Of a stretch of DNA of 45,264 nucleotides, positions 1 through 9,357 are shown one piece after another. The translations under genes were made by a program, and so were the position numbers. How positions within the stretch are numbered: position 1 is the first letter of the stretch; each line of letters begins with the position of its first letter. Under the pieces are notes generated by a model. It did no database searches, was not told where the DNA came from, and worked only from the letters and a program-made list of their open reading frames with translations. Source of the DNA: Bermanella sp049115935 (GTDB taxonomy: Bacteria; Pseudomonadota; Gammaproteobacteria; Pseudomonadales; Oceanobacteraceae); NCBI GenBank assembly GCA_049115935.1, contig JAGDZK010000002.1:1-45264 (forward strand). The letters run 5' to 3'.

Positions 1-3
1 AAT

Positions 4-89
4 TGGTGCCCGGAGCCAGACTCGAACTGGCACGCTCTATGAGCGAGGGATTTTAAATCCCTTGTGTCTACCGATTTCACCACCCGGGC
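4..89 (-). tRNA. tRNA-Leu (anticodon UAA)
   Basis: Read on the minus strand the segment folds as a class II tRNA. The acceptor arm GCCCGGG pairs with TCCGGGC, the anticodon loop carries TAA between GGGAT and ATCCC, a long variable arm follows, and CCA is encoded. Its anticodon decodes UUA/UUG Leu. It is the last of three tRNAs downstream of pgsA. Confidence 0.96.
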
Positions 90-115
90 AAGACACGTTT
101 TACTGTATCTAATTG

Positions 116-189
116 TGGAGGCGCGAGCCGGATTCGAACCGGCGTACACGGAGTTGCAGTCCGCTGCATAGCCTCTCTACCATCGCGCC
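116..189 (-). tRNA. tRNA-Cys (anticodon GCA)
   Basis: The minus strand folds as a cloverleaf. Acceptor GGCGCGA pairs with TCGCGCC, the discriminator base is U as usual for tRNA-Cys, the anticodon is GCA, the T loop is GGTTCGAATCC, and CCA is encoded. It sits between tRNA-Gly and tRNA-Leu in the same orientation. Confidence 0.96.
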
Positions 190-282
190 AACAATTTTGA
201 TTTGAATACTTTGTACAGCAACTCTTCAAAGCAAAATTCAACCAACCTTTTGGGATGGCAACATCCTATTACTAGGATGATT

Positions 283-358
<76 letters not shown>

Positions 359-534
359 AATTTGCTGCCGGGTTATCCCTGACAACGGAGGCACATTCTA
401 ATGACTAAGCTAAAAGTGTCAATGTTTTTTTCCTTATTTCTGAATTACTTAGGCGATTTTTACAGTTTTGACCACAAAACAATCAGAGCCGTTTACGTAT
501 CAACCAAACAACAAGAAAAAAGCCGTTAAAACAA

Positions 535-1113
535 TTAATTAGGCGCCTTCAGTGACGGCCAAGCGGCAACCAAATATGTCACCATTGACCACAGTGTTAA
601 TACGGCTGCCGCCACCAATGAGAATATTGCCGCTGCATACCACCCATCGGATGCAATAAACGCATCACTAGAGCCAGGTTCGATACCTAGCATCCCTGTA
701 ATGGCAAACATTTGTAAAAGAGTTTTTGCTTTCCCGATCAAACTCACCGCTACAGTATCGCTTTTGCCAACTGAAGCCATCCACTCTCTTAAAGCCGAGA
801 TAATAATCTCACGACCAACAATAATAAGAGCAGGAATCGTCACCCATAGTGTTTGATCGCGCTCAACAATAATCATCAATGACACTACGACTATTAATTT
901 GTCCGCCACCGGGTCTAAAAACGCGCCAAATGGCGTCATAAGATTCATTTTGCGTGCAAGATAGCCATCCCAGTAATCTGTAATACAGGCCACCCAGAAT
1001 ACCACAGCAGCTGCAAAGCTTGCCCAATGCACAGGCAAGTAAAACATAATAACCATAAGAGGAATCAACACCACACGAATGGCAGTTAATATATTTGGGA
1101 GGTTTAACGGCAT
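535..1113 (-). CDS. pgsA: CDP-diacylglycerol--glycerol-3-phosphate 3-phosphatidyltransferase
   Basis: This integral membrane enzyme makes phosphatidylglycerophosphate from CDP-diacylglycerol and glycerol-3-phosphate, the committed step to phosphatidylglycerol and cardiolipin. At 192 residues it has the normal family length. The CDP-alcohol phosphotransferase signature is complete: D46-x2-D49-G50-x2-A53-R54, then G63, D67 and D71. Several hydrophobic stretches flank it (residues 10-45, 80-105, 150-185). It lies downstream of gacA and uvrC and upstream of three tRNAs, the order seen in pseudomonads. A second, more divergent family member occurs at 20655-21206; this copy is the likely housekeeping PgsA because of its context. 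Confidence 0.95.
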   Translation of the reverse strand: MPLNLPNILTAIRVVLIPLMVIMFYLPVHWASFAAAVVFWVACITDYWDGYLARKMNLMTPFGAFLDPVADKLIVVVSLMIIVERDQTLWVTIPALIIVGREIIISALREWMASVGKSDTVAVSLIGKAKTLLQMFAITGMLGIEPGSSDAFIASDGWYAAAIFSLVAAAVLTLWSMVTYLVAAWPSLKAPN

Positions 1114-1145
1114 ATTGCTTTCCAGATACTACTTAATTTTTGCCA

Positions 1146-2945
1146 CTACGCATGAAGGGCATCGTATATTTCTTGTGCTAGCTGGCGGCTAATGCCAGGT
1201 ACTTTTGCGATTTCTTCTACATTTGCAGCCTTTACCTGTCCGGCATCGCCAAAGAATCTTATCAGCTCTTTGCGTCTTTTTGGACCAATTCCAGCAATTC
1301 CTTCTAAAATTGAGCGCCCTCTGGCTTTTGCCCGCCGGGCTCGGTGCCCTGTTATGGCAAACCGATGGGATTCGTCCCGTATCTGCTGAATCAAGTGCAA
1401 TGCAGGTGAGGAATTATCCAAATTAAAACTGCGCCCACGGAATAACAAAATCTCCATACCTGCTTTACGAGTCACCCCTTTTGAGACACCAAGAACAGGG
1501 ATATCTTTAATTTCTAATTCTGCCAGTACTTCATTGGCGATATTGAGCTGCCCCTTACCGCCATCAATGAGCAGTAAATCTGGCTTTTTATCCGCAGTCA
1601 GTTTTTTAAAGCGTCGAGACAAGGCTTGATGCATAGCGCCATAATCATCTCCTGCCACTTCACCCTCAATATTAAATTTCCGATAGTCACTTTTTAATGG
1701 GCCATCTTGATTAAATACAACACAGGACGCCACAGTGGCCTCACCATGACTATGACTGATATCAAAACACTCCATGCGCACAGGGATTTCATCAAGCTGC
1801 AAAACAGTCTTTAGATCTTGGTACTGAGCCATTATATGCAAGCGGTCTTGCTGTTTTAAGCGCACCGCCTCTTCAGCATTGGTTATGGCCAATTGCAGCC
1901 AGCGTAAACGCTCAGAGCGAACAGAATGGGAGAGCTTAACCTGCTTTCCTTTTTGCTCTTTCAGTGCAGATTGAATAACCGTTCTGCCATCCGGATCATG
2001 TGAAGTAATAATCTCATCGGGTATTTCACGGCTTAGCACTAAGTAGAATTGTGACACAAAAGCAGCCAACGCTTGTTCTGGCGATTCATCCATTTGGAAT
2101 TTCGGATAATAAGAGCGGCTACCCAGCATTCGCCCGTGCCTAACACTGGCCACATGCACAGCACAAATGCCTTTAGATTGATAAATGGCAATGATATCCA
2201 CATTACCCTGCTGAGCATCAATAGACTGACTTTCTTGAACTTTGCGTAAGTACTGGATTTGATCGCGCACACGAGCAGCTTGCTCAAACTTCAACTCAGC
2301 AGACAAGCTCTCCATTGTTAAATTTAAATCATTAATTAAATCTAAACTTTTACCCTGTAAAAACATTTCTGCATGTAATAAATCTGCCGCATACTCTTCT
2401 TTTGAAATCATGTCTACGCACGGCGCACTGCACCGACCTATTTGATGCTGCAAACAAGGTCTTGATCGATTATTAAAGTAACTATCTTCACAATTCCTTA
2501 ATCGAAAAACACGCTGCAATAAATTTAGACTTTCTCGAACAGCGGATGAACTAGGAAAAGGCCCAAAATAATGACCTGTTTTAAATTTTTTGCCACGTGC
2601 ATAAGCTAATAAAGGAAATTCATGGGAAGAGCGATAAATGTAAGGGTAGGATTTATCGTCTTTTAATAAGATATTATAAGGGGGTTTATTCTGCTTGATT
2701 AAGTTTTGTTCAAGCAGAAGTGCTTCGGTTTCACTGCCTGTCACTGTGATTTCGATACTGGCAATTCGCGAAACCAGTGCCATGGTTTTTGTCGTCAAAC
2801 CATTTGCACTAAAGTAACTTGAAACTCGGTTTTTTAAATTCTTCGCCTTACCCACATACAGTAAAACACCCTCGACATCGTACATACGATACACACCGGG
2901 TTTTAATGTTAGGTTTTTTAGAAAAGGTTTTGCATCAAAGCTCAT
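1146..2945 (-). CDS. uvrC: Excinuclease ABC subunit C
   Basis: UvrC makes the dual incisions around a lesion in UvrABC nucleotide excision repair. The 599-residue product has the expected domain order. An N-terminal GIY-YIG nuclease starts near residue 15 (GVYRMYD ... LLYVGKAKNL). A cysteine-containing linker lies near residues 155-175 and a UVR motif near 200-235. The central-to-C-terminal RNase H-like nuclease domain includes ECFDISH near residue 390 and LLLIDGGKGQL near 460. Tandem helix-hairpin-helix motifs close the protein. gacA lies 21 nt upstream and pgsA 32 nt downstream, suggesting one operon. No key residue appears missing. Confidence 0.97.
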   Translation of the reverse strand: MSFDAKPFLKNLTLKPGVYRMYDVEGVLLYVGKAKNLKNRVSSYFSANGLTTKTMALVSRIASIEITVTGSETEALLLEQNLIKQNKPPYNILLKDDKSYPYIYRSSHEFPLLAYARGKKFKTGHYFGPFPSSSAVRESLNLLQRVFRLRNCEDSYFNNRSRPCLQHQIGRCSAPCVDMISKEEYAADLLHAEMFLQGKSLDLINDLNLTMESLSAELKFEQAARVRDQIQYLRKVQESQSIDAQQGNVDIIAIYQSKGICAVHVASVRHGRMLGSRSYYPKFQMDESPEQALAAFVSQFYLVLSREIPDEIITSHDPDGRTVIQSALKEQKGKQVKLSHSVRSERLRWLQLAITNAEEAVRLKQQDRLHIMAQYQDLKTVLQLDEIPVRMECFDISHSHGEATVASCVVFNQDGPLKSDYRKFNIEGEVAGDDYGAMHQALSRRFKKLTADKKPDLLLIDGGKGQLNIANEVLAELEIKDIPVLGVSKGVTRKAGMEILLFRGRSFNLDNSSPALHLIQQIRDESHRFAITGHRARRAKARGRSILEGIAGIGPKRRKELIRFFGDAGQVKAANVEEIAKVPGISRQLAQEIYDALHA

Positions 2946-2966
2946 GATTCAATCAAAACTGTACGA

Positions 2967-3617
2967 TTAAACCAATGATTCGGTATCAATAATGCCATGA
3001 CGTATAGCTAAGCGAGTTAGCTCAACATCACTACTGATATTCAGTTTTTCAAATATACGATAACGGTAGGTATTAACGGTTTTTGGGCTCAAAAACAGCT
3101 GGTCTGAGATTTCCTGCACTTTAACGCAGTTCACAATTTGAATGGAGATTTGCATTTCACGATCAGATAGCGCATCAAATGGGCATGCTGCTTCTTGCGT
3201 ATCAAACGGCTTAAGCGCCATGCGCTGGGCGATTTCTGGACTAATGTAGCGCTGACCAGACTTCACCTTGAGCACCGCCATGATCATTTCATCGGCAGTA
3301 GCGCCTTTCGTCATATAGCCAGCGGCACCTGCTTGTAACAAACGCGAGGCGAATGGGTCTTCTGCGCAAGCGGTTACGGCTATAACCTTAATATCTTCAT
3401 TGAAGCGCAGCATTTTACGTGTGGCTTCAAGGCCGCCCATACCAGGCATGCGGATATCCATCAGCACCACATCAGGCTCATGCTCTTTTGCCAGCTCAAT
3501 GGCCTCTTCACCACTACTGGCCTCTGCAATCACTTGTATTTTGTCACCGCCACTCAAAAGGCTAACTATGCCCATACGGACCAAGTCATGATCATCTACA
3601 ACCAATACTCGAATCAA
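2967..3617 (-). CDS. gacA: GacA/UvrY-type response regulator
   Basis: This is a two-component response regulator of the NarL/FixJ class, 216 residues. The receiver domain shows acidic D8-D9, phosphoacceptor D54 in VVLMDIRMPGMGG, T82 and K104. The C-terminal LuxR-type helix-turn-helix spans about 145-205, with recognition-helix sequence LSPKTVNTYRYRIFEKL. The gene directly precedes uvrC, the classic position of gacA/uvrY. In known relatives the partner kinase is GacS/BarA and the output is transcription of CsrA/RsmA-sequestering small RNAs. The kinase is not in this window, so the GacA role rests on synteny and similarity. Confidence 0.93.
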   Translation of the reverse strand: MIRVLVVDDHDLVRMGIVSLLSGGDKIQVIAEASSGEEAIELAKEHEPDVVLMDIRMPGMGGLEATRKMLRFNEDIKVIAVTACAEDPFASRLLQAGAAGYMTKGATADEMIMAVLKVKSGQRYISPEIAQRMALKPFDTQEAACPFDALSDREMQISIQIVNCVKVQEISDQLFLSPKTVNTYRYRIFEKLNISSDVELTRLAIRHGIIDTESLV

Positions 3618-3691
3618 GTTGAACCCCTTTTTATTACAGTGACACTATTTTGCGGTGGCCTATGCTAGCAAATCAAGGCGCTTAAACCATC

Positions 3692-6421
3692 TTATTTTTT
3701 GCTTTTGTGAAGGTCTTCAAGGCGCAATCTGTGCCACTCTTGGCTTACTTCATTAAGAGGTAAGCGAATTTCAACCACATTACCATCTAGACGTCTTTTA
3801 ATTTTAAAGCCAAGCTTATCGGCAAGCTTTAGCATGGGGCCATTATCAGATAAGACGGTCCCTTTCATTTCAATGGTCCCCTTGCCTTTACAATAGGCAA
3901 TCATCTTGTTCATGAGCAAAGAACCCAGTCCTAGACCTTGAGCCTTGTCTGAAACCAACACAGAGAACTCAGCTTGCAACTGATCAGCGTCTGTCCAAGT
4001 ACGCACGTCACCCAATATCTCACCTTCTTTATCCAGCGCCACAAACGCCATTTCTTGCTGGTAATCGATTTGAGCAAACAGAGCAAGATCACGATGCCTA
4101 AAATTACGGCGTGCGGTAAAAAAGCGATAGCGTATTGATTCCATGCTTAGCTCTTCGTGGAAGGTTTTAAGCTCTGGCTCGTCTTCGCCGCGTACAGGGC
4201 GTAATAAAACCTCTCGCCCCCCTTTTACCTTTATCACTTCTTCATATTCTGCCGGATAAGGCTGAATACATAACTGATGCTTAGGGCCAATATTGGCCGC
4301 CATACCCAAGATTTTTGCCCCTTCTACGGGGTGCAGAATGACGTTCAGCTCGCAGCCTTTCAGGTTTGGAAGGTCCGTAGCCATTTGAGATAGCCTAATA
4401 AGCATTTGAGATAGCTGCTCTACGTCCCGCTCAAAGTGACGACTACGCTCTTTTAATACACGATAGATGTGTGTCTTAGACATTAGCTGTTTTGCCAGAA
4501 CATCATTAAGCGGTGGGAACTGAACTGCCCTATCGGCCATTATGTTTGCCGTTGCACCACCGCCGCCAAATAAAATGACCGGACCAAAGGTGGCGTCTCG
4601 GGTAATGCCCATACTGTACTGCGTAGAGATTTCGCCGCTTCGCATTGGCTGCACAGAAAATCCATGAACCTTACTGTGCGAGAAGCGTTTGCGAATTTGA
4701 GAGCGTAATTCTTTAGCCGCAAGATCCAACTCTTCACCGTTTTTAATACCCGACACAACACCACGCCAGCGATCCCGAGGATTGTCGCCATAAGCAAACG
4801 GATGACAGTAATCAGCATGGATAATTTTAAGTGCCGCAGGGTATTTAATATTCAATGCATTAGCACTGAAATCTTCAGGTATAAAGTCGGTCTTAACTTG
4901 CTTAAACTCATAGGCCTTAAGGATTTTATAAATCTCTTCTGCCGTAAGGTAGCCTCTATCTTGATCCAGCGCAGACTGCACTATGCTTTGACATAGCGAG
5001 CGATCAATCGAAATATTATCCATCAATGATGACGGTGTTTCCCGGAGTAGCTCGTGATTACGCTGATGGCGAACCATGTGCATAAATGCTTTAACAGCTC
5101 TATCTGGAGTGTCGTAGGTCGGTATGCCTGCATCATCAAACACATGGCGGCTTCGCTCAACGGTTGCACCGCCCATCCAACTGGTTAACAGGTTCTTTTG
5201 ATAAAACTTACTATGATGAACAACCACATTGGCCACATCCTGGCTATTCACAACACTGGTCGGTGAAAACAACACCAAAATAGCGTCGACACCTTTATCT
5301 TCCTCAACAATCTTTAAAACATCGCGATAAACACTGGGGCCAGCTTCAGGGGTAATATCAATAGGATTAGATTGTGACCAATAGCCTGGCAAGACGGCTG
5401 ATAGCTTATCAACGGTTTCATCCGATAACTCAGCTAATTGCCCTCCTTCATGCACTAGGCGATCAACCGCCAAGATTGCACCACCAATACCATTTGCAAC
5501 GATAGCCAAACGCTCGCCTTTTAGGGGCTTCATTCGTGTAAGCGATTCAACGGATTCAAATAATTCTTCTGTACTATCTACTCGCAATACACCTGCGCGC
5601 AGTAAAATTGCTTCATAGATCATATCGCGATGACGCAGCCCGCTTGGAATAGGCTCAACAGGCGATTGAGATTGAGGAAAACGAGAACTTTTAATGGCCA
5701 GTACCAATTTACTACGCGATGCATTTCGAACCGCTCGCACAAAGGACTTGGCATCCGTAACCTGCTCAAGGTGAAGCATAATCGCTTTTACCTGTCGCTG
5801 CGTAGAAAGATAATCAATGGTGTCGGGCATACTCACATCGGCACTATCACCAATGGTTAAAAAATGTGAGAAACCAATGCCACGAGCATGAGCCCAATCT
5901 AACAAAGCACTAGCCAAGGTACCGGACTGACCAAGATAAGCCACCTTGCCCGGCAATGCATTGATATGGCTATAACTGGCATTTAAATTAAGCTCCGGCA
6001 CCAAAAGGCCCAAGCAATCTGGCCCCATAATACGAACACCATGCTCACGAGATAGCTTTCTTAAAGGATGCTTGGAAGGACGAAACTGCTCAGCTCGTTT
6101 ACGTGAAATACCGCCAGTTAAAATAAGCACGGCATGAATACCGTGCTTACCCAGTTGTTTGATGATTTTCTCAATGGTGTGTGCCGGCGTACAAATAATC
6201 GCCAGATCCACATCTTTAGGTAATCGACCAATTTTTGATGAGCATGGCACACCGTGTACAGTTTTGTAGCGACGAACGTTAACCGCGTAAAGACTGCCTT
6301 TAAAACCTGCCGTTTTTAAATTTTGTATGACTGCACCACCCATGCTAGAGGATCGTTCTGATGCTCCAATTACTGCAATTTTGGATGGTTCAAAAAACCG
6401 TTCTAACCAACGAGTGCCCAT
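3692..6421 (-). CDS. Pat-like protein lysine acetyltransferase (acyl-CoA synthetase + GNAT)
   Basis: The 909-residue protein has the architecture of YfiQ/PatZ/Pat. A CoA-binding Rossmann domain is at about 1-130 (IAVIGASERSSSMGG). Succinyl-CoA-ligase-like domains cover about 140-460 (VRIMGPDCLGLL, VAYLGQSGTLA). An ATP-grasp-like domain spans about 475-700. A C-terminal GNAT domain at about 735-895 carries the acetyl-CoA loop QGLGLGSLLMNKM. Known relatives acetylate lysines, for example inactivating acetyl-CoA synthetase, using acetyl-CoA; the NDP-forming synthetase half is regulatory or inactive. The start is set by the first ATG after a 77-nt divergent gap from a deacetylase-fold gene, a suggestive pairing. 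Protein substrates cannot be read from the sequence. Confidence 0.88.
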   Translation of the reverse strand: MGTRWLERFFEPSKIAVIGASERSSSMGGAVIQNLKTAGFKGSLYAVNVRRYKTVHGVPCSSKIGRLPKDVDLAIICTPAHTIEKIIKQLGKHGIHAVLILTGGISRKRAEQFRPSKHPLRKLSREHGVRIMGPDCLGLLVPELNLNASYSHINALPGKVAYLGQSGTLASALLDWAHARGIGFSHFLTIGDSADVSMPDTIDYLSTQRQVKAIMLHLEQVTDAKSFVRAVRNASRSKLVLAIKSSRFPQSQSPVEPIPSGLRHRDMIYEAILLRAGVLRVDSTEELFESVESLTRMKPLKGERLAIVANGIGGAILAVDRLVHEGGQLAELSDETVDKLSAVLPGYWSQSNPIDITPEAGPSVYRDVLKIVEEDKGVDAILVLFSPTSVVNSQDVANVVVHHSKFYQKNLLTSWMGGATVERSRHVFDDAGIPTYDTPDRAVKAFMHMVRHQRNHELLRETPSSLMDNISIDRSLCQSIVQSALDQDRGYLTAEEIYKILKAYEFKQVKTDFIPEDFSANALNIKYPAALKIIHADYCHPFAYGDNPRDRWRGVVSGIKNGEELDLAAKELRSQIRKRFSHSKVHGFSVQPMRSGEISTQYSMGITRDATFGPVILFGGGGATANIMADRAVQFPPLNDVLAKQLMSKTHIYRVLKERSRHFERDVEQLSQMLIRLSQMATDLPNLKGCELNVILHPVEGAKILGMAANIGPKHQLCIQPYPAEYEEVIKVKGGREVLLRPVRGEDEPELKTFHEELSMESIRYRFFTARRNFRHRDLALFAQIDYQQEMAFVALDKEGEILGDVRTWTDADQLQAEFSVLVSDKAQGLGLGSLLMNKMIAYCKGKGTIEMKGTVLSDNGPMLKLADKLGFKIKRRLDGNVVEIRLPLNEVSQEWHRLRLEDLHKSKK

Positions 6422-6498
6422 AAATCCCTGAAAAAGGTGTTAACTATCAATTAATTGAGTTATATAGACTTATCAATCAAGCCTCAAGCTATTAGTGC

Positions 6499-7425
6499 AT
6501 GTCGTCTACTTTATTTATACACCATTCTCATTTTGACCAGCATTCTGTGCCACCTAGTCATCCGGAGAGCCCATTACGAAGCCTTGCGGTTGAAACTCGC
6601 CTTCGTCAAACTGGACTATGGCAGGATCTGGCGATAAAAACAGCCACACCAGTACCTAAAGAGCTGTTCAAGCTTGTACACAAGGCTGGGTATATTGATC
6701 AGCTATACCAGATTAGCCCAGCCAAGGGCATGATTCTAGCGGACCCTGATACACCTCTTACATTTGATACATTAGGTGCCACTGAAGAAGCAGCAGGCTC
6801 AGGCATTCAAGCCGTTGACCAAGTATTGGCCGGTAACTATAAAAATGCATTTTGCGCAATTCGCCCGCCAGGTCACCACGCTGAACCCAATAAAACCATG
6901 GGCTTTTGCTTTGTTAATAACGTTGCCCTTGCGGCGCAGTACGCTTTAAGTAAACCTGGCATTAACAAGGTATTAATCTTTGATTTCGATGTGCATCAAG
7001 CCAATGGCACGATTGAGATATTTAAGGACCGCGAAGATGTGATGGTTATTAGCAGCTTTCAACACCCTTATTTTCCAAACTCACACTGGAATATTAAATC
7101 TGAAAACATTATTAATATCCCAATTGAAGCCGAAACAGCCAGTACGCAATTCAGAAGAATCGTCGAGCCTAAGGTGATTAAGGCTGCATCTTGGTTCAAG
7201 CCTGACTTAATTCTTATTTCGGCAGGCTTTGATGCCCACACTGATGACCCAATGGGTGAGCTGGACTTAATCGACGACGACTTCTCGTGGTTGACTAAGC
7301 TCACGATGAGTCTTGCAAAAGATCACAGCCAAGGAAGAATTATCTCCATGCTAGAAGGCGGCTACAACCTAGAAGCGCTAGCCAATAGTGCCCACGCCCA
7401 CATCCAAGCATTACTTAATAAATAA
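6499..7425 (+). CDS. Histone deacetylase-superfamily hydrolase
   Basis: The 308-residue protein has the arginase/deacetylase fold of class II bacterial HDAC-like and acetylpolyamine amidohydrolases. The catalytic histidine pair is H126-H127 in RPPGHHAE. Zinc ligands are D164 and H166 in DFDVHQANGT and D245 in SAGFDAH, and the EGGYNLEAL loop is near the C-terminus. The usual HHGNGT reads HQANGT here, which leaves the ligands intact. It is transcribed away from the Pat-like acetyltransferase. A role in removing acetyl groups from proteins or small amines is inferred from the family; the substrate is unknown. The reading frame ends at a bidirectional hairpin before tRNA-Ser. Confidence 0.88.
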   Translation: MSSTLFIHHSHFDQHSVPPSHPESPLRSLAVETRLRQTGLWQDLAIKTATPVPKELFKLVHKAGYIDQLYQISPAKGMILADPDTPLTFDTLGATEEAAGSGIQAVDQVLAGNYKNAFCAIRPPGHHAEPNKTMGFCFVNNVALAAQYALSKPGINKVLIFDFDVHQANGTIEIFKDREDVMVISSFQHPYFPNSHWNIKSENIINIPIEAETASTQFRRIVEPKVIKAASWFKPDLILISAGFDAHTDDPMGELDLIDDDFSWLTKLTMSLAKDHSQGRIISMLEGGYNLEALANSAHAHIQALLNK

Positions 7426-7520
7426 ATACGCGTTCACTTCAGCATATTCATACCTGCTCAATAATACAGGCGCGGCAGGTAATACTATGGGCCTGCCTCA
7501 TACTTTTTGACAGGCGAAAA

Positions 7521-7546
7521 AAAACCAGATCGTTAGATCTGGTTTT
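7521..7546. terminator. Bidirectional intrinsic terminator
   Basis: A perfect 11-bp stem (AAAACCAGATC / GATCTGGTTTT) with a GTTA loop is flanked by A-rich sequence on the left and T-rich on the right. It can end transcription of the deacetylase gene on the plus strand and of tRNA-Ser on the minus strand. Confidence 0.88.
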
Positions 7547-7558
7547 TTAGGAATTAAA

Positions 7559-7649
7559 TGGCGGAGGAGAAGAGATTCGAACTCTTGGACGGGTATAAGC
7601 CGTCGCCGGTTTTCAAGACCGGTGCTTTCGACCACTCAGCCACCCCTCC
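7559..7649 (-). tRNA. tRNA-Ser (anticodon UGA)
   Basis: The minus strand folds as a class II tRNA. Acceptor GGAGGGG pairs with CTCCTCC, the anticodon stem CCGGT/ACCGG holds loop CTTGAAA with anticodon TGA, a long variable arm and T loop GTTCGAATC follow, and CCA is encoded. It decodes UCN serine codons. Confidence 0.96.
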
Positions 7650-7847
7650 GCTGTGGAGCGAGACGCATATTACCCGTTTCAGATTTTGTGTCAACAATAA
7701 GAATAAAAAAATCTTACTTTTTAGTAACTTAGCTAGAACTAAGGGTGAAATATAGAATCAATATAGTTAGCAGAATGCTTGAATTTCCCTACAACAACCC
7801 TATTATCTGCCTTAGATAGTAAATACAACAAACTGGAGCAACACAAA

Positions 7848-8528
7848 ATGGATCAACAAACTCTTGCCCATCAGCAAGTAGACTCAACAGGTGCAATGAA
7901 AGTATTGCGCAACACTTATATGCTGTTAGCAATGACACTAGCATTTAGTGCGGTTACTGCAGGCATCTCAATGTCTTTAGGCCTAGGCCATGGCGCAGCC
8001 ATGATCATGTCTATCGCAGCCATCGTAATTGTATGGTTCGTTCTACCTAAGGTTGCCAACTCAGCTGCTGGCCTGCCGGTTGTCTTTTTATTCACCGGCT
8101 TACTTGGCGCATCTCTTGGCCCTATCCTTAACCGCTATCTTGCCATGCAAGGCGGCACGGAGATTGTTATGCAAGCACTAGGTGGCACTGCGATCATCTT
8201 CTTTGCGTTATCCGCTTATGTAACCACCACCAAAAAAGACTTCACGTTTATGCGTGGCTTCTTATTTACAGGTTTAATTCTTGTAATCGTTGGTGCAATT
8301 GGCGCCATGATCGCATCCTGGGCATTTGGCGTTGATGTATCAGGCTTCTCTTTGGCGATCTCGGGTGCGGTTGTACTGTTAATGTCAGGTTTTATCCTTT
8401 ATGACACAAGCAGCATCATACGCGGCGAACAAACCAATTACATCATGGCCACTGTTGGTCTGTACTTGAATATTTACAATTTATTCACCAGCCTATTGCA
8501 CATCCTTGGTGCAACAAGCGACGATTAA
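7848..8528 (+). CDS. Bax inhibitor-1 / YccA family membrane protein
   Basis: This multispanning inner-membrane protein of the BI-1 (UPF0005) family has 226 residues from the chosen ATG and about seven hydrophobic helices. It ends with the acidic segment GATSDD, and FILYDTSSIIRGEQTNYIM matches the conserved BI-1 helix 6/7 region. E. coli YccA of this family modulates the FtsH protease; other members leak Ca2+ or H+. The ATG at 7848 is preferred over an in-frame TTG at 7779 because GGAG lies about 10 nt before it and the protein then begins like other family members. It precedes the tus operon, as in Pseudomonas, but a strong terminator separates them. Confidence 0.9.
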   Translation: MDQQTLAHQQVDSTGAMKVLRNTYMLLAMTLAFSAVTAGISMSLGLGHGAAMIMSIAAIVIVWFVLPKVANSAAGLPVVFLFTGLLGASLGPILNRYLAMQGGTEIVMQALGGTAIIFFALSAYVTTTKKDFTFMRGFLFTGLILVIVGAIGAMIASWAFGVDVSGFSLAISGAVVLLMSGFILYDTSSIIRGEQTNYIMATVGLYLNIYNLFTSLLHILGATSDD

Positions 8529-8548
8529 TCATCGCCTGTTGAAGTATC

Positions 8549-8574
8549 AAAAGGAGGGGCAACCCTCCTTTTTT
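8549..8574 (+). terminator. Intrinsic terminator after the BI-1 gene
   Basis: The hairpin AAGGAGGG-GCAA-CCCTCCTT is followed by a T run, 20 nt after the BI-1 stop codon and 20 nt before tusD. Confidence 0.9.
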
Positions 8575-8593
8575 AATTAATCTGATCTATATT

Positions 8594-8983
8594 ATGAAAT
8601 TCTCTCTTTTGGTAATGGCCGCGCCCTACTCAACTCAAAGCCATTTAAGTGCATTGAAGTTTGCAAAAACCTGCATAGAATCCAACCATCAAATCTACCG
8701 CGTCTTTTTTTACAATGATGGTGTACTTGGCGCCAGCCAGCTGCAAAGCCCGCCACAAGATGAAATCAACATCCATAATGAATGGCAATTGCTAGCCAAA
8801 GAAAACAACATAGACCTTGTCACCTGTATCGCCGCAGCACTTAAACGCGGCATCCTCAATAAAGAAGAAGCAAAGCGCTATCAAAAAGCTCAGCACAACA
8901 CAGATGAGCCGTTTGAGCTTTCAGGGCTTGGGCAATTATTAGATGCACAAATTCATTCAGATCAAATGGTGACATTCGGCTAA
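8594..8983 (+). CDS. tusD: Sulfurtransferase TusD
   Basis: TusD is the persulfide-carrying subunit of the TusBCD complex that relays sulfur from TusA to TusE for MnmA-dependent 2-thiolation of tRNA wobble uridine. The 129-residue protein shows the DsrE/TusD fold: MKFSLLVMAAPYSTQ start, YRVFFYNDGV strand, and the active cysteine C78 in LVTCIAAALKRG, at the same number as in E. coli TusD. The stop overlaps the tusC start by one base (TAATG), indicating translational coupling. Together with tusC, tusB, tusE and nearby tusA, the whole relay is encoded within about 3 kb. Confidence 0.95.
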   Translation: MKFSLLVMAAPYSTQSHLSALKFAKTCIESNHQIYRVFFYNDGVLGASQLQSPPQDEINIHNEWQLLAKENNIDLVTCIAAALKRGILNKEEAKRYQKAQHNTDEPFELSGLGQLLDAQIHSDQMVTFG

Positions 8984-9357
8984 TGAATACTGCAAACACC
9001 ACTCACGATATTTTAATTTTACAACGCCACGCCCCCTATGGTTCAAGCATCGCACGAGAAGGTTTAGATTTTATATTAACCAGTGCCGCTTACGATCAAA
9101 ACATGACCGTATTATTTTTAGGCGATGGCGTTTTTCAACTTTTAGACAATCAAAATAGTCAAGCAATTGATCTTAAAAATCACGGAAGCGCGCTTGAAGT
9201 TTTACCTTTGTATGAAGTAGAAAATTTGTTGGCTGTTGAAGAAGATCTAATCGATAGAGGCATAAGCCACAATCAATTAATTAGCGGTATTAATATAATT
9301 AACCGCGAACAAAGCAAAGCCATCATTGCGCAACACACAAAAGTAATAGGCTTTTAG
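8983..9357 (+). CDS. tusC: Sulfurtransferase complex subunit TusC
   Basis: The 124-residue protein is a DsrF/TusC-like subunit of the TusBCD heterohexamer. Recognisable features are the N-terminal strand DILILQRHAPYGSSIAREGLD, the VLFLGDGVFQLL segment and the LEVLPLYEVENL strand near residue 70. Family members are structural partners of TusD; a catalytic cysteine is not required, and none is obvious here. It overlaps tusD by one base and abuts tusB directly (TAG then ATG), so the three subunits are likely made in coupled stoichiometry. Confidence 0.93.
   Translation: MNTANTTHDILILQRHAPYGSSIAREGLDFILTSAAYDQNMTVLFLGDGVFQLLDNQNSQAIDLKNHGSALEVLPLYEVENLLAVEEDLIDRGISHNQLISGINIINREQSKAIIAQHTKVIGF

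Noticed and set aside
7558..7755. 65-codon open frame over tRNA-Ser
   Set aside because: Antisense of the tRNA; commonly mis-annotated as a short protein.
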